64,000 nt of DNA from Coleophoma eucalyptorum (GCA_026120035.1 JALRME010000001.1:1563909-1627908), one strand, 5' to 3'. Shown: positions 1 to 12,439, numbered from the stretch's first letter. The notes: generated by a model from the letters alone, not told the origin. A program made the numbers and translations.

Positions 1-267
1 AAGAAAAGCGTAAGTTTTTCTTCTTGTAAGTTATGGCCTAAATTATCCAGCCTTCTATCCAGCTAGTCACCATCCATGACATAGATGGAGAGTCCTATTG
101 TCCATGTGCCTATACTGGGAGTTTATCTCCCAGTAATACAGCTACTTATTTATAACTTAACAAACCTTGCTCTTGCAAAATTGCCCTATGATGCGGGCCA
201 GGGTCTGCAGGTTTCATCGTGTCTAGACTTGCTCTCCTTCCTTTAGAAATAATTGCCAAAATCTAGA

Positions 268-1847
268 ATGAACACTATGGGCTTACGTCTCAGTAGGCTT
301 GATTCGCTTCTTGTCACTCTCACACCACAGGAAATCCTTCGCCTCCGACTAAGGCTAAATGCGCTCCCTACAAAAAGGGATCCATGTGTTATTTTCGAGC
401 TCGGTCTTCTTCTGAAGATAGTGGAATATCTTAATCCTGTAGATCTCATATCTATGACTCAAGTCTCAAGAGCATGGAAAATATTCTGGTCCAGTCCCAC
501 AATCTCGATTCGCATTATTGAGCTACACTTCTACGAAAGGTTTTTTGTATACCAAGCTCTAGCAAACTCGAATGCGAAGGATGAGTTGAGGCAATCTTTA
601 TGTCGGTGGCTACCTGGTGCTCTCCGAGCCTCCACTTCAAACTTGAAAGGGCGTTATCGTAGTAGGTAAGATTTCACTGATGTTATTCATCAGGCCTTTG
701 AGGCACACAAGTTCTCCGAGCAGTGGGGCTGACAATACCAATTCAGCTGGATTGACCTATGGAATTTTGGCCATGATTCCGAGGAACAATTCGGCTTGGC
801 AGATCAACAATACTGCAATGGCAGGGTGGCACAATTAATAGAAAGGGCACGAATTCGTGTAGTGTGCCTGAATTCCACAGCCATGACAACCTCAAAAGTA
901 TACGCAAATCCCGATAGGGAACCAATCCATAAATGGATACTAGGACATGAATATCTCATCTGCGTCTCCCAAAAAAGGTGAGCTTACACCTGTAGGACTT
1001 TAAAAGGATATGAGTCAATTCCTAACACTCCACGAGGAACCATCTCACTGTATGGTCTCTTATAAACGATTATGAAGAAACTGTCAAGCTTCCGAGTACT
1101 GAACAGGGACTAACACTTCATCGTGGCTTTGTCGGCATCAATCTAAGGTCGGGATTCATCATATGGCAAATACGGAAGTCATTAAAAAGCTACGACTGGA
1201 TATACAGCAAAGACGCTGCCCCAAGAATTGCCTTTCATCCTTACAATGACAATATTGTCTACGTCTGTTCGGTCACCCGACGAGAAGACGGTAGCATACA
1301 CCGTCTTAATTTCGCTGAGGCTGACAATGGTGTACAAACCCATGAACTCTCATATCAATTACCTGAAGACATATTGTGCTACACTCACACGATTTCTGTA
1401 GGTAACGAAGGGGCAGCAGCGGCATCGTGTACGCTTGATGCCTGGGTCGGTCCTGTCACAACTGGTAAAAGGATCATGATTGCGATATATCTCAATTGGC
1501 GTACAAGAAAACTTTTGCCACCTCTATATTTCAATGTTCCAAAACGAAACTGTCCTAATTTAGCCCATTTTCACTCTTGGAGGCACCGAGTATGGTTCGT
1601 GGAAACGAAAGGAAGAGTTTCAGTAGTAAAAGGTTCTCCGAATATATATGGCAGCGTGGTAGAACCGGACTATACGATGGCCTACAAGCAGGATTTTCCG
1701 GATGAAAAATATTCCGATGTTTCCTGGTTCTCGGTTGGGGACGTAATCGTACGCGGCGATGATGACTATCTGATTTTGTTCGGTGGTAAAGGTTTCTTGG
1801 TTTGGAGGTTGTACAGCCCAGAGGATTTCATGGAATCTTCCCCATGA
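268..1847 (+). CDS. F-box domain protein, 3 exons, 479 aa
   Basis: Exons 268-665, 747-977 and 1037-1847 join in one frame to 479 codons. Introns are 666-746 (AG|GTAAG donor, CTGAC branch, TTCAG acceptor) and 978-1036 (GTGAGC donor, CTAAC branch). The first ATG of the frame is at 268. An F-box-like segment lies at about residues 40-76 (FELGLLLKIVEYL...VSRAWKIFW), preceded by an arginine/leucine-rich stretch. The C-terminal ~350 residues resemble the variable beta-rich tails of fungal F-box proteins, ending with GGKGFLVWRLY. F-box proteins recruit substrates to SCF ubiquitin ligases through Skp1; the substrate here is unknown. Such genes are highly expanded and strain-variable in filamentous ascomycetes. 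The family call is fairly sure, the exact first exon somewhat less so. Confidence 0.72.
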
Positions 1848-2045
1848 CCTCGAGATTTTTTCTGCCTATGTACTCAAATAACCTGTGTAGTTGAGAAGTC
1901 TCTCTCGAAGAATATTGGCTTCGAATATCTAAGACGCCTGCCCAAATCTCTACTTAGATATCAAAACACTATGCAATATCTTAACTAATCCCAGTGAGTC
2001 CAACCGTCCATATTATATTAATTGCCAAGGATTGCACGGTCCACT

Positions 2046-3858
2046 TTAATGAGCTCCGCAGTCAACTACACTACGAACCATTACTCGAACACCTTTACTA
2101 TCCCGCTTCACGTTAGGAATGAAGTTGTCATGCACCAAAGTTACATCACTGATATCCGTTTCAAACAACTCGAATTTGAATCGACGGAAAATAGTCCCTA
2201 CAGCCAAGTACAGTTCTGTCCATGCCATGCTGGGGATTAAAGTTAGTAATGCTCCATTAAAGCCAATGGGACTAGAATTCATACTTAATTCCTAAACAAG
2301 CTCTTGGGCCTCGACCAAAAGCCACGAGGAAGTGCTCAAGAGGCGTACCATCCATCGTCTTGGAATCATTTAACCATCTTTCGGGGATGAAAGCATGTGA
2401 GTCAGGGAAGATCTTTTCATCGTGGTGCACATCAACAATGGTCATCGCTACCACCGTCTCCGCTGGGATGGTCCACTCCTTATACTGAATAGGACGGTCA
2501 TGCATACGAGGGTTACGAGCTGAGAGCCCATAAGACAGCCGAAGGGATTCCAGAATACAGGCTTTGAGATACGGAAGCTTTTCAAGCTCGTGCAGTTCTG
2601 GTAATGCCGTCCAGTCTGGACATGCACCCACGAGTTCTGCATGGAGTCGCTCGTAGATTCTTGGCGTGTTTGCAATGTGGAAGCTACCAACGCAAAGTGC
2701 AAAGGATGTTGTCTCGACACCTGCACCTACGACTGTCTGTGCCTCGTCGGCGAGTCTTTGTTGCGTCTTATCTTCCGAAGGCAGGTTACTTTGCATGATC
2801 TCCGAAAATATTGTGCGACGATCGCTCTGTGTGCTTTCATCATGTTCTCGAATAGTCTTAGCGACCAAGTCCCATTGGTCCTGATTATAGGTCAGTCAAG
2901 CCAATATAATTTCAAAGGATAGGATCCTACCCGCTTCATTTGCAATACGCTGGACAGAGCTGGTTGCATTTTCTCGGTAATAGAATCTGGTATCTGGTTC
3001 ATCAACTTCTCTTGTCAGCTGGCCTGTTCCATAGCTGACGGGAAGAAATTACCGAGAGAAATCCAGGAAATTGGGCACCTATGTGGCCCGTCGAGCCAAT
3101 TGCATTGAATGCTTCATGAAAAGATGCAAACTTGGGGTCCTCAAGTGACTTATAGGAGAACCCAAATGAGTACTCCATGATAATGTCACCAGTGAGTGCG
3201 GGAAAGGCATCAGTTAAACATAATGGACGGTTGCTCTCTTGAAACTCGCTAAGTCTCCTGGAAAGAAGTTCAATATTTTCACGAATCAGAGGCATTAGTT
3301 TTTGGATTGAACGTCTTGAAAACCTATAGCAAGGATTAGCATCTGGTATTGGTCAACGGAGAGAGGCTATTATCTAAATTTTACTAACATAGGGCTGAGA
3401 GCTGCTCTGCGCCTTCGATGCAGGGCACTATCTGGAGTTGTGAAGGTGGAAGCTTCGCTACCAAATCGAGTGTCCCAGCCATGCTTCTTCACCTTGGGGT
3501 ACATGTAGACGGTGTCGAAGAAGCTGCTATCTCTGATATGAAGTTCATCCGGGGCGACCCTTACAATGGGGCCTATACTCGGTCAGGTGGCTGACTTGGA
3601 CCATGATGGTGATGCTGGTAACCTACCGTACTTGTCGTGCATCTGGTTGATCCTGCGCGAGTACTGTCCATGGCAGACGATTTCGTAGTAGGCTTCATAC
3701 CAGCGTGAGACTGCGGCAAGCTTTGGCCCAGGGAAGTGGGAAAGAGGACTGAAGTAGAGACGGTATGCGTAAAGCGTGGTGAGGCCCAGAGTAATAATGC
3801 ATGCTACAAGTGCACCGGCGGGTGGCAGCAGTTCGAGACTACTACTGGGTATGGCCAT
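2046..3858 (-). CDS. Cytochrome P450 monooxygenase, 6 exons, 514 aa
   Basis: Exons on the minus strand: 3858-3627, 3572-3389, 3323-3053, 3008-2931, 2880-2285, 2229-2046, with introns of 44-65 nt and all phases consistent, giving 514 aa. The protein has an N-terminal membrane anchor (about residues 15-33), then a proline hinge (HFPGPKLAA). The I-helix oxygen-binding motif is AGVETT (308-313), the K-helix ExxR is ESLR (366-369), PERW is at 421-424, and the heme loop is FGRGPRACLG with Cys450. It is therefore an intact class II ER-bound P450. The overall style resembles fungal trichodiene-oxygenase-like P450s, but I cannot assign a CYP family or substrate. It is divergent from the LaeA-like methyltransferase across 1.2 kb, so the two may be co-regulated or share a small metabolic locus. 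Confidence 0.9.
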
Positions 3859-5073
3859 GCTTGCCTGATGAAAACTCCTCTCCCTTCAATCCGAGGAACA
3901 GGTGAGACACAAACAAGAGTCAGAACACGGGGGGGAGAGAGGAACCGCAGAATCTGGGGATCAAGTACTCAAGCTCCATGGGCATGACAAGAAGCCGAAG
4001 TGAGATTTAGGAGTACACAATGTTGGTCGCGTTTTCTTCATTCGCTTTTCCTTAAGAGCGGCGCTGCAAATTGCAGTGCAGAAGCAAACCCCCTGCTCGG
4101 TGATGTTTTTGACTCTCTGCACCGTTTGGTGGGGCTCATGGATTCCTCTTCACACTCAAATCCACTGGTACACGCAGTACTGACAGTGTTGCACTTCGTA
4201 CTCCGTACCCTATACGGTATTATACATGTACAATATACACCTTGTGCCTGTTCCGGTGCCAGTGTACTTGTGGCTGCGGTTGTATTCACGTGGGTCGGCC
4301 GTTCAGGGTCCCAAGGGCACATCTCGGTTTGGACCGTACGGGGTACACGTCAATTTAATGCACAACTATAGTGTGTGGAGACGGCCTGGTTTGTGGCATG
4401 GAATAAGAAGGGCGAATGGAGCAGTAGATAATTCGACTTTTGGCCCTCGCTCCCCCGTTTCCAACAAGGATGAGGGTGAAGAAGAGAAGAGTGGAGGTTG
4501 CGAGGCGCAAGACCAGACGTGGTGCCGACCCGGGACGGAGGAAGTCGCTGGTTTCGGCAGATCAGTTCCACGTTGGGGGGCCACAATCACTATTGAAACC
4601 TTGTCTTCAAGATTTCCCTCCAACAATTCCCCGTTCACGAACCTTCTTTTGTTCTCCCGCAGCTTCAAACAATGCTGCTTTTTCGGCCTTTCAGCTTTTG
4701 CTGCCTCTGCACTACCCTCCTCCTCGATAATGTAGAACTCTAAATACCGGCTGCACTTTCCACCAATGGTCTTCCGTCCTGCCCAGATACCATCTGAGAT
4801 GCCACATGGACAGCTGGACTTTGGTATGGGGACATGAGGGTCACACCATGAAACCCAAACATTCTACGAGGTATACCCGAACCGGCACTTGGGTTCTTGC
4901 TATAGACCAGCCGTGACTGCTCCCAACCACGCTCAGATGGTATATATAGTCCGCTGTTGGCTCAAACCGCTGTCCAACAGTGTATTGTAGAGAAGCGGTA
5001 GGCCACCCAGGTAACTAACAACCCGGCCGCAAGAACGACATATCCATTACGACCTGTTCCTCTGCTAAGCTTC
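3859..5073. promoter_or_regulatory. Divergent intergenic region, P450 / methyltransferase
   Basis: This 1.2-kb stretch separates the divergent starts of the P450 (3858) and the LaeA-like methyltransferase (5074). It contains only short unsupported reading frames. It must hold both promoters. I did not identify a specific operator. Confidence 0.5.
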
Positions 5074-6203
5074 ATGGCAATGCCCCAAGATGCACTGCCT
5101 ATCGCTGTCCCCGCAGCTACAGCTGTAGAGGGCGTACCACCGAGTGATTACTCAACGACAGTTTTGGAGCCTGACGCAGCGATTGATGATGATGATGACT
5201 CGGCTTACGGGGATGATAGTGGTGACTCAAGATGGTCAGAATCCATTACATCGTCAGTGGTGGATTACGAGTATCAAAATGGTCGAAGATACTGCGGTTA
5301 TCGTCGAGGAGAATACCCACTCCCCAATGACGAAGAGGAGCAAGATAGATTAGATCTGCTCCATCATATCTTCCGCCTGGCTCTCCATGGATCGCTGGTT
5401 TCTGCGCCCATAGGCCCAAGTCCACAAAGAGTGTTGGATGTTGGCACTGGAACCGGTATCTGGGCAATGGAGTTTTCGGACGAGTTCCCTTCTGCGCAGG
5501 TTATTGGCACGGATATCAGCCCCATTCAACCGTCATGGGTTCCTCCAAATACAAAATTTTACATTGATGATGCTGAGAGCGAGTGGGTGTACCGTCCAGA
5601 CGAAGCATTCGACTACATTCATTGTAGGGGAATGGGAGGCAGTATCAAAGATTGGGATAAACTGTGCACTCAGTGCTACACGCATGTGAAGCCTGGTGGC
5701 TGGGTAGAATTCCAAGAGCCAGAAGCTTGGTTCAGATCAGACGACGACACGAAAGATCGAATTCCTTTTGTGAACCAGTGGCAAACATTGTGCAATGATG
5801 CAGCTAAGCAGTTCGGGAAGGAGATTGATCTGGCGCCAACGCATAAGCAGCGTATGATTGATGCGGGATTTGTGGATGTGAGAGAACAGATTATCAAGGT
5901 ACATATCCCAAGAGAATGATTTTGTCTGCCTTATGTTATGATATCGAGCTGACAAGCTGACAGATTCCACTTGGCCCATGGCCCAAAGACCCACATTTTA
6001 AGGAACTGGGCCGGTATCAACTGTTGCATGCAACTTTAGGCATTGAACCATACGCGTTGGCATTCATATGCAACATCCTGGGTTGGTCAGAAGATGAATG
6101 TAGAGTCCTAGTGGCGAAAACACTTGGAGAGCTTCGCAATCGGCAAAACCACCTCTACGTCAGATTCTACTTTCTATCTGGAAGGAAACCTGAGATGAAG
6201 TAG
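5074..6203 (+). CDS. LaeA-like class I SAM methyltransferase, 354 aa
   Basis: Exons 5074-5898 and 5964-6203 join at phase 0 (AAG|GTACAT ... CTGACAG|ATT), giving 354 aa. The N-terminal ~60 residues are acidic and low complexity, including a run of Asp. This is followed by the conserved substrate-side tract YQNGRRYCGYRRGEYPLPND. SAM motif I is VLDVGTGTGIW (120-130) and motif II includes GTDISPIQPSWVPPN. A VKPGGWVEFQE strand and an FVDV segment come later. This layout is that of the large fungal family of LaeA/velvet-complex-like and secondary-metabolism methyltransferases (TAM-like). LaeA proper is a global regulator; most paralogues of this form have unknown targets, so I call it LaeA-like rather than LaeA. 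Its position beside a divergent P450 fits a small metabolic locus but does not prove one. Confidence 0.87.
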
Positions 6204-7484
6204 AGAGGCATCAGAGCGAACTGTGGAGAATAGAGTTAAAATAATGGATCCTTATGTCTACAACCGGAAGCCTGAAATGGATTCTAATAAAACAAGTAGA
6301 CCAATTCTAGCTGTTGTCCCCAGATCTACTACTGTCAATTGGCCAGGGACTAGAACATGAAGGCGACGGTTCGCTGACCGTTCCAAAAATAACCGTGCGA
6401 TCAGATGTGACTTAGAGATTCGGCTACCCATCTTGATCGTTTCCACAATCATGGCTTTGGGTTATGCTCTTTCCTGGTTGCTCCGCCAAGATCCTCCAAA
6501 CCCAGGCAAGAGAACCGGGCTGGGTCTTGGCTGGTTTCCCTCGCGAAAGTTATCGCTTACTTTTTAAAAATTGGACTTGATATCAATTGCCAGTAACGCA
6601 TGCACAACTGCAATGCGTGCGCCTTTACTCGTCTGGGTTCTCAAAATACTACTTGCACGGAATTCCAGTTTTCTAAAAGACTGATAGAACCCCAAAGGCT
6701 GATCTTGAATGAGCTAAAGACTCATTGCTCAGCTGGCACTACTTCCATCCAAGCTAGGTCGCAATGTTAAGTATGAATGGTCTATAAGATTAGCAAGCAT
6801 ATATTCAAAAGCCATACGGCTATTATAGAATAAACCTCTATGCACACATAGCAGGTGAGACAGGTTAGAATAGTGTTCAAAGCTACCTACCACTTATTAA
6901 CCGAAGAACCCGGTTGTCTGAACGTCGCTAATTTCAAATTGTCGAAAACCTTATCTTGCTCCTTGTAAGTTATTCAGCACAATTTCCTATCATGCGCGCA
7001 GCTATGTCACTCACAACTCATAGATACTGTATCCAGAGCTGCAGAGCTTCCGTACTCGGTATTCCATTGATATACCGGCGACCAAATCGAGACTTGATAA
7101 ATAATGCACGGCGTAGTCAACTGTATGGTTTAGATTGCCGGTCCGCCCACATAACTAAGGATAGTCCTCTAGCGATATTAAAACCAGGGCAAGCGCCATG
7201 GCAAAGCATAGATGGGGTCCCCAGCCAACCTCATGTTTGGTAGTACCCAAGGAACTCCCGGCATGTTAAAAGGTTATACTTGATATCACTCGGCGTTGCT
7301 AGTACAGCCAATTTTAATTCTTTATCAATGGCAAATAATTCTGTCCTGGTCTTGCCTTTGTGGTAACGGGAGCGAAATCATAAGTTCGCCCATGTTTCTT
7401 GCTGTAAACATTCTTTTTCTATCTTGATTTTCTTTGCATTCATTACACCCTGTTTCTATCATCAGCTTGTGCAATTGGGCCACG
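6204..7484. other. Gene-free stretch, 1.28 kb
   Basis: Only short frames without family resemblance are present. Parts around 6,770-7,100 are AT-rich. This stretch includes the 3' flank of the methyltransferase and the promoter of the GH3 gene. I see no intact mobile element; an eroded one cannot be excluded. Confidence 0.4.
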
Positions 7485-10245
7485 ATGGTACAACTCAAGG
7501 ACATTGGGCTCGTTGCTGCTCTAACTGCCTATGTGGGTGCGTCGACGACAAACACAACTGATCGTCCATGGCTTGATCAATCAAGGACAACCGAAGACAG
7601 ATTGAAGCTTTTCATGCAGCAACTGAATGAGACGCAAAAGTATGGCATGGTGCAAGGAGATACTGTAGTATGAACAACTTCCGAAATGTTCTCCAAAGAA
7701 GAGAACTGAATAGCAACTAATCAGCCTACAGCTTGAAGATAATGGAACTGGTGTCTCAGCTTGTATTGGACACATCAGTGGTAATACTACATTAGGAGTA
7801 CCAGCAATTTGTATGGGCGACGGTCCCGCAGGAGTTGGTAACTCGTTAAATAATGTCACGACATTCCCTGCTCCAGAAAGTTTTCCAGTCCTTTAGGCTA
7901 CTTAGTCGCTCTTGTTAGTAACAGTTTTCTAGGTTGTTGCCGCGGCTTCATGGAACACTTCTCTGCAATACATCTACGGTCAAGCTCTGGCCCAAGAGCA
8001 CAAATCCAAGGCTCGTAACGTTGTTTTAGCACCGACCATTAATATACTCCGAACTCCTCTCTGGGCCCGTGCTGCAGAGACACTGTCGGAAGATCCATTT
8101 TTGACAGCTCGCATGGCTGTTGCTGGTACCCTTGGTATCCAAAGTCAAGATATGCTCGCTTGCCCAAAGCATTTCGCAGCGTATAACCAAGACACCGATC
8201 GCTTTGGCCTCGATCCCGTCTGGACAGCCTGGGACTCCATTGTCTCCAAAAGAGTTCTGCATGAACTCTACTTTCCAGCATTTAAAGCCTCGGTCCAGGA
8301 AGGAAAGGCAGCATCAATCATGTGCTCGTATAATAGGTTGAATGGTCATTACGCATGTGAGAATGACTGGCTGCTCAACACCGTGCTGAAAGGGGACTGG
8401 GGCTTCGAGGGTTACGTTGTGGCCGACTGGTACTTTAGCGTCCGCAGCACTGTTGCAGCTGTCAATGGCGGTCTTGATATCAGCATGCCTGGAGGCTCTC
8501 TTGAGGATAGCTACGGATTCCCTGCTTATTATGGAGAGCTGCTTGTCGATGCTGTGAACAATGGTTCAGTCAATGCATCCAGGATCGATGATATTGTGGC
8601 TAGGCTTTGGCGGCCAATGTTTGAGTTCGGGGTTGTCGATGCAGAAGTCACAGGTAGTAGTGACGCCTACGCAAGAACGCAGGCCCACCTTGATGTTGCA
8701 CAAGCGATGGTCGAAGATGGCTCAGTCCTTCTCAAGAACGAAGAGAATGTACTTCCACTTAGTCCTAGCAAGTACAAATCCATTGCTATTTTCGGTGTTG
8801 ATGCTACGAACGCATCCCAAGTCTCCGAGAACCATGGTGGATTTGTCATTGATTCGACAATGGTTGTCCAATCACCACTTGATGGTATTACCGCTCGTGC
8901 TGCTCAAGACAACATTACGGTATCATACAGCGAGGGCTATCCAGGAACCGGCCAATTCCCGACGATACCATCTCACATGTTTGGAGATGGATTGAATGTC
9001 ACTTACTGGACGACAACAGATTTCTCTGGCCCGGTCAACCAGACGCTGGTAGTGCCCAATATCACCGCAGCCCTATTTCCGGAAGATCTCTGGGTAGCCT
9101 ATCCCCAGGTATTCTCCAGTCGATACGAAGGCCACTTCACCCCAAATACTAGTGGTCTCTATCACTTCTCCCTTACTGGTCAGGGAGATGCAACACTCTG
9201 GATTGACGGTGTTGAAGTTGGGTCTATGGTCAAAGCAAACTTTGGCAACACTGTACAAGCAATGGCCAATCTTACTGCCAATGTCACAGTACCAATACGT
9301 ATGGACTACTCTATGGGTTATTCACTCTCAACTGGAGCTTACGGAATAACGCTTGGTGTTGATGTTGGCAATACCTCCAGATATCCAGAGGCCATTGCTC
9401 TAGCAGCCAGTTCTGACATCAGCATCGTCTTTGTTTCTGATCGCTGGTCTGAGGGAAATGATAATAACATCGGGCTCGCCCTCCCAGGCGATCAGGATGC
9501 TCTCATTTCCGCAGTTGCAGGTGCTTCAAAACGAACAATCGTCGTAGCTCAAACCAACTCAGCAATTTTGATGCCTTGGATTAACGACGTTGATGCCATC
9601 ATGGAAGCCTGGTATGGTGGACAGCAGATCGGTCTCGGTCTTGCAAGACTACTTTTTGGCGACATCAATCCATCTGGTAAACTCCCATTCACAATGCCGA
9701 AGGCCTTGAACGAAACCCCTGTTGCATCACCAGAGCGTTATCCCGGCGTTGATCTGGAGGCTCATTATGATGAAGGTCTGTATGTTGGCTACAAGTGGTA
9801 TGACGAATTCAACATCGAGCCACTTTTCCCCTTCGGACATGGGCTGTCTTACACCAATTTTTCACTGTCAGCGTTTGACGTGAGCTTTGGTAATGATTCT
9901 AGCACAACAAATGGTACGGGTACGATACTTTCTACGGTCCAACTTTCCAACGACGGTGGATTTGCAGGCAAGGAGGTTGTCCAACTCTATGTGTCATACC
10001 CAGAAGCAGCCGATGAGCCTCCCAAGCTATTGAGGGGTTTCTCAAAGGTCTTCTTGGAGGCTGGAGAAACTCATGAAGTCACCATTGCTGTTGATACATC
10101 AGATCTGATGGTTTGGCCTGAAGCAGTTGAGGATTGGACTTTGGTCAGTGGTGTGTATACTTTTCTGGTAGGATTTTCAGCGACGAACATTATCCTGAGT
10201 CAAGATATATACATTGGAACGAGTGGAAACTACACAAAGGTATAG
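7485..10245 (+). CDS. GH3 beta-glucosidase with PA14 domain, 3 exons, 883 aa
   Basis: Proposed exons are 7485-7667, 7732-7887 and 7933-10245. Residues 1-20 form a weak secretion signal (start at ATG 7485). The GH3 (alpha/beta)8 domain includes CMGDGPAG, LAPTINILRTPLWARAAE and CPKHFAAYNQDTDRFG. The nucleophile lies in GYVVADW (Asp278), followed by GLDISMPGG. A PA14 insert (about 463-590, GDGLNVTYW...DATLWIDG) sits in the second domain, as in many fungal beta-glucosidases. The second domain follows (ALPGDQDALI, PSGKLPFTMP, FPFGHGLSYTNF), and a C-terminal fibronectin-III-like domain ends the protein. Many N-glycosylation sequons support an extracellular enzyme hydrolysing beta-glucosides. Intron 2 uses an unusual donor, GTCCTT, and leaves the extra residues ESFP before VVAAASWN, so that junction is uncertain. 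Confidence 0.9.
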
Positions 10246-10726
10246 TTAGCAACATAGTAATAATTTATAATGTGGTATTGCTTTGAAAGTAATTGCCGAA
10301 GTATGATATTGCCTTTGAGTTTCTTGCTTCTCTCTGTTTAAACCAAGCATAAAGAGGTTACCATCAAGACAAAAAAGGCCTATCAGTTTCTATTTCAGAC
10401 CACTGCTATTTCGTGATATTTATATATCTGAGGTTCATCCCCCACTAATCTGAAGCTGCTCCTTTTATAAGTCGGCCTTGGACATGTTTCGTTGGAGACA
10501 GAGCTGACCTTGAAGCCAACTCATGGGTCATCCTAGCTATAAAGTTTAGAGAGATTTAATCGTCCCTTTAAAAAACGCGCATGGCATATAGCATTGAATA
10601 CTGCTATTCTAATAGAAGATAGGGTTGATCTTTCCATTAGCACGATCCAATATCCGCAATGGTAAAAGTTCCTCATAGCTATTCCTTTGTCAGTAATTTT
10701 CCCAACAAGCACCATAGCAGGCTGCC
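10246..10726. other. Convergent 3' region
   Basis: AT-rich spacer between the stop of the GH3 gene (plus) and the stop of the carboxyltransferase gene (minus). It should hold both 3' UTRs and terminators. No gene seen. Confidence 0.5.
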
Positions 10727-12439
10727 TTACATATGCTTACACCATTGAACCGCAATGGCTCTTGTGTCCGCCGGATCAATAATTTCCTCTACACCAAAAG
10801 CATTCGCCGTCCTGACCGGATTCATAAGTCTCATATATTCCTCTTCCAATTCTTTATATCGTTCCTCTTTTTTGCCTTGCCTCTCTGCAGCCTTTAGTTC
10901 AGCAGCGTGTCCAACTTCAATTCCACCATCCAACGGAAGTGAGCCCCATTCTCCGCTAGGCCATGCTACTCTCATTCGTGGATCTCGGCAATCAAGCATC
11001 ACACCTCCCGCAACACCATAAACTCTCCGTGTAATGACGGAGAAGATTGGTGTGGTAGTTGAGTAGTATGTAGTAGCAAGTTGTACCCCATGTCTCATGG
11101 TTGCTGTTCTTTCCGCAACAGTGCCAATGGCATAGCCTGGGACATCTACGAATTGTAAGATTGGGATGTTGAATATGTCGCAGAATTTGAGGTGTCGAGT
11201 GATTTTTTGACTCCCTGCTGCATCAAGTGCACCGGCATTTACTTCGCAATTCAGTGAGATTATGCCAATGGGGAAGCCAGTAAGTCTTGCCAATCCTACA
11301 ATGGCTGTCGTGCCCCAGAGGCGACCTATCTCAAACCATGAGGAATCATCAACAACTGTGGTGATGATGGTGCGAGGGTTATACATGCGTGCCTTTCTAC
11401 GCGGGATAATAGTCCGCAAAGCTTCACATGAGCGGTCTGCTGGATCTGTTGCAGGTATTGCGGTGGGTAACGATAGACCATGGTTTGGGAGGAAAGAAAG
11501 GATGGTGCGAAGTTGCTCGAAACATTCTTCCTCGTTAGCAGCTAGATTATCGATTGTTCCATTCGTACAGTGCATGCTTGGTCCTCCAAGATCAGTAAAC
11601 GATAATCCTTCCTCAAAAGTTGCGCCTACATATAGTCAACACACATTATCGAGCGGGCAAGGATTATACTCACCTGCAACAACTTTCGGTCCAGCGTTGA
11701 AGAGCGCTCCCACATCCTGAGCCATGACTGAAAAATGACACGATACCACTCTCGCAGCGCCTAAACCAATGGCAGGACCCAGGACAGCACCAAGGTTGGG
11801 AATTCCCATATTTAATTGCCTGACCACAAAGTCAAAACTTGGTAACGGTGGGACATAGCTGAATCCACTCTTCGCAATAGTTGTCACACTTCCGCCTCCT
11901 GAACTTCCATCCACAAGCTTGAGGATCGGCAGTTTCAGCGACAGCGCAAGTTTTTCCATGTAAATCGTTTTCTCCATTAAGGCCCCGTCTGCATGTCCAG
12001 CTCTCAGGGAGAAATCGTCAGCTGTAAAGACTATCTTCCTCCCTCTCAACAACCCAAATCCTTGCACATTATTGCTAGGAATGAAAGAAATGGGCTCTTC
12101 TTTCGTCCCTTTCAATTTACGCCACTCAACTGTCCCGCTCACACTCCCTACCTCCCTGAAGCTTCCCTCATCCAGTAATGAAAGAACTCGCTCTCGAACC
12201 CACAATTTGCCAGCTTGCTTTTGTCTTACGTAGCCGCTTGAGTTCAGATCTGGCGTGGAAGCTATAGTGCGGAGTGCATCGAGTTGTGATAGGACATCTG
12301 AATAATCTGCTGGGAGTTCATCCTTGTTCTTGGTCTTACTGAGCCGAGATGACTGCTTTTTGGAACTGAGGTGTCCTGCCACCTGTGACAATCTCTCATT
12401 GGCATCACTCGAGGTTCCGGGGCCATTCTCATCAGGCAT
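10727..12439 (-). CDS. Acyl-CoA carboxylase beta subunit (carboxyltransferase), 554 aa
   Basis: Exons 12439-11674 and 11625-10727 (48-nt intron, GTGAGT donor) give 554 aa. The protein has two crotonase-fold carboxyltransferase domains. The first runs through YVRQKQAGKLWVRERVLSLLDE, FTADDFSLRAGHADG and a GAVLGPAIGLGAA oxyanion loop. The second has GFPIGIISLNCEVNAGALDA, ILQFVDVPGYAIG and a RRVYGVAGG loop. It transfers carboxyl from biotin to an acyl-CoA. The sequence is clearly related to PCC/MCC beta chains but diverges in the first oxyanion region, so the substrate is not assigned. I chose ATG 12439 over an upstream ATG at 12583 because it places the nonapeptide RLSQVAGHL at residues 16-24, matching the PTS2 peroxisomal signal. 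The gene is head-to-head with its biotin-carboxylase partner, 383 bp away. Confidence 0.88.
12368..12394 (-). other. PTS2-type peroxisomal targeting signal in beta subunit
   Basis: The nine codons read RLSQVAGHL and fit the PTS2 pattern (R/K)(L/V/I)x5(H/Q)(L/A). They lie at residues 16-24 of the carboxyltransferase, the usual distance from the N-terminus. The similarity to thiolase presequences (R-L-x5-H-L) is visible directly. Function is inferred. Confidence 0.65.

Noticed and set aside
666..693. 28-nt intron in the F-box gene
   Set aside because: Too short for a fungal intron. The 81-nt intron ending at 746 has a proper CTGAC branch and restores the frame.
4226..4735. 169-codon plus-strand frame in the P450/methyltransferase interval
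   Set aside because: Low-complexity start, no family, and strongly overlapping frames on the other strand. Treated as promoter DNA.
6956..7243. 95-codon frame upstream of the GH3 gene
   Set aside because: Begins without ATG and has no recognisable content.
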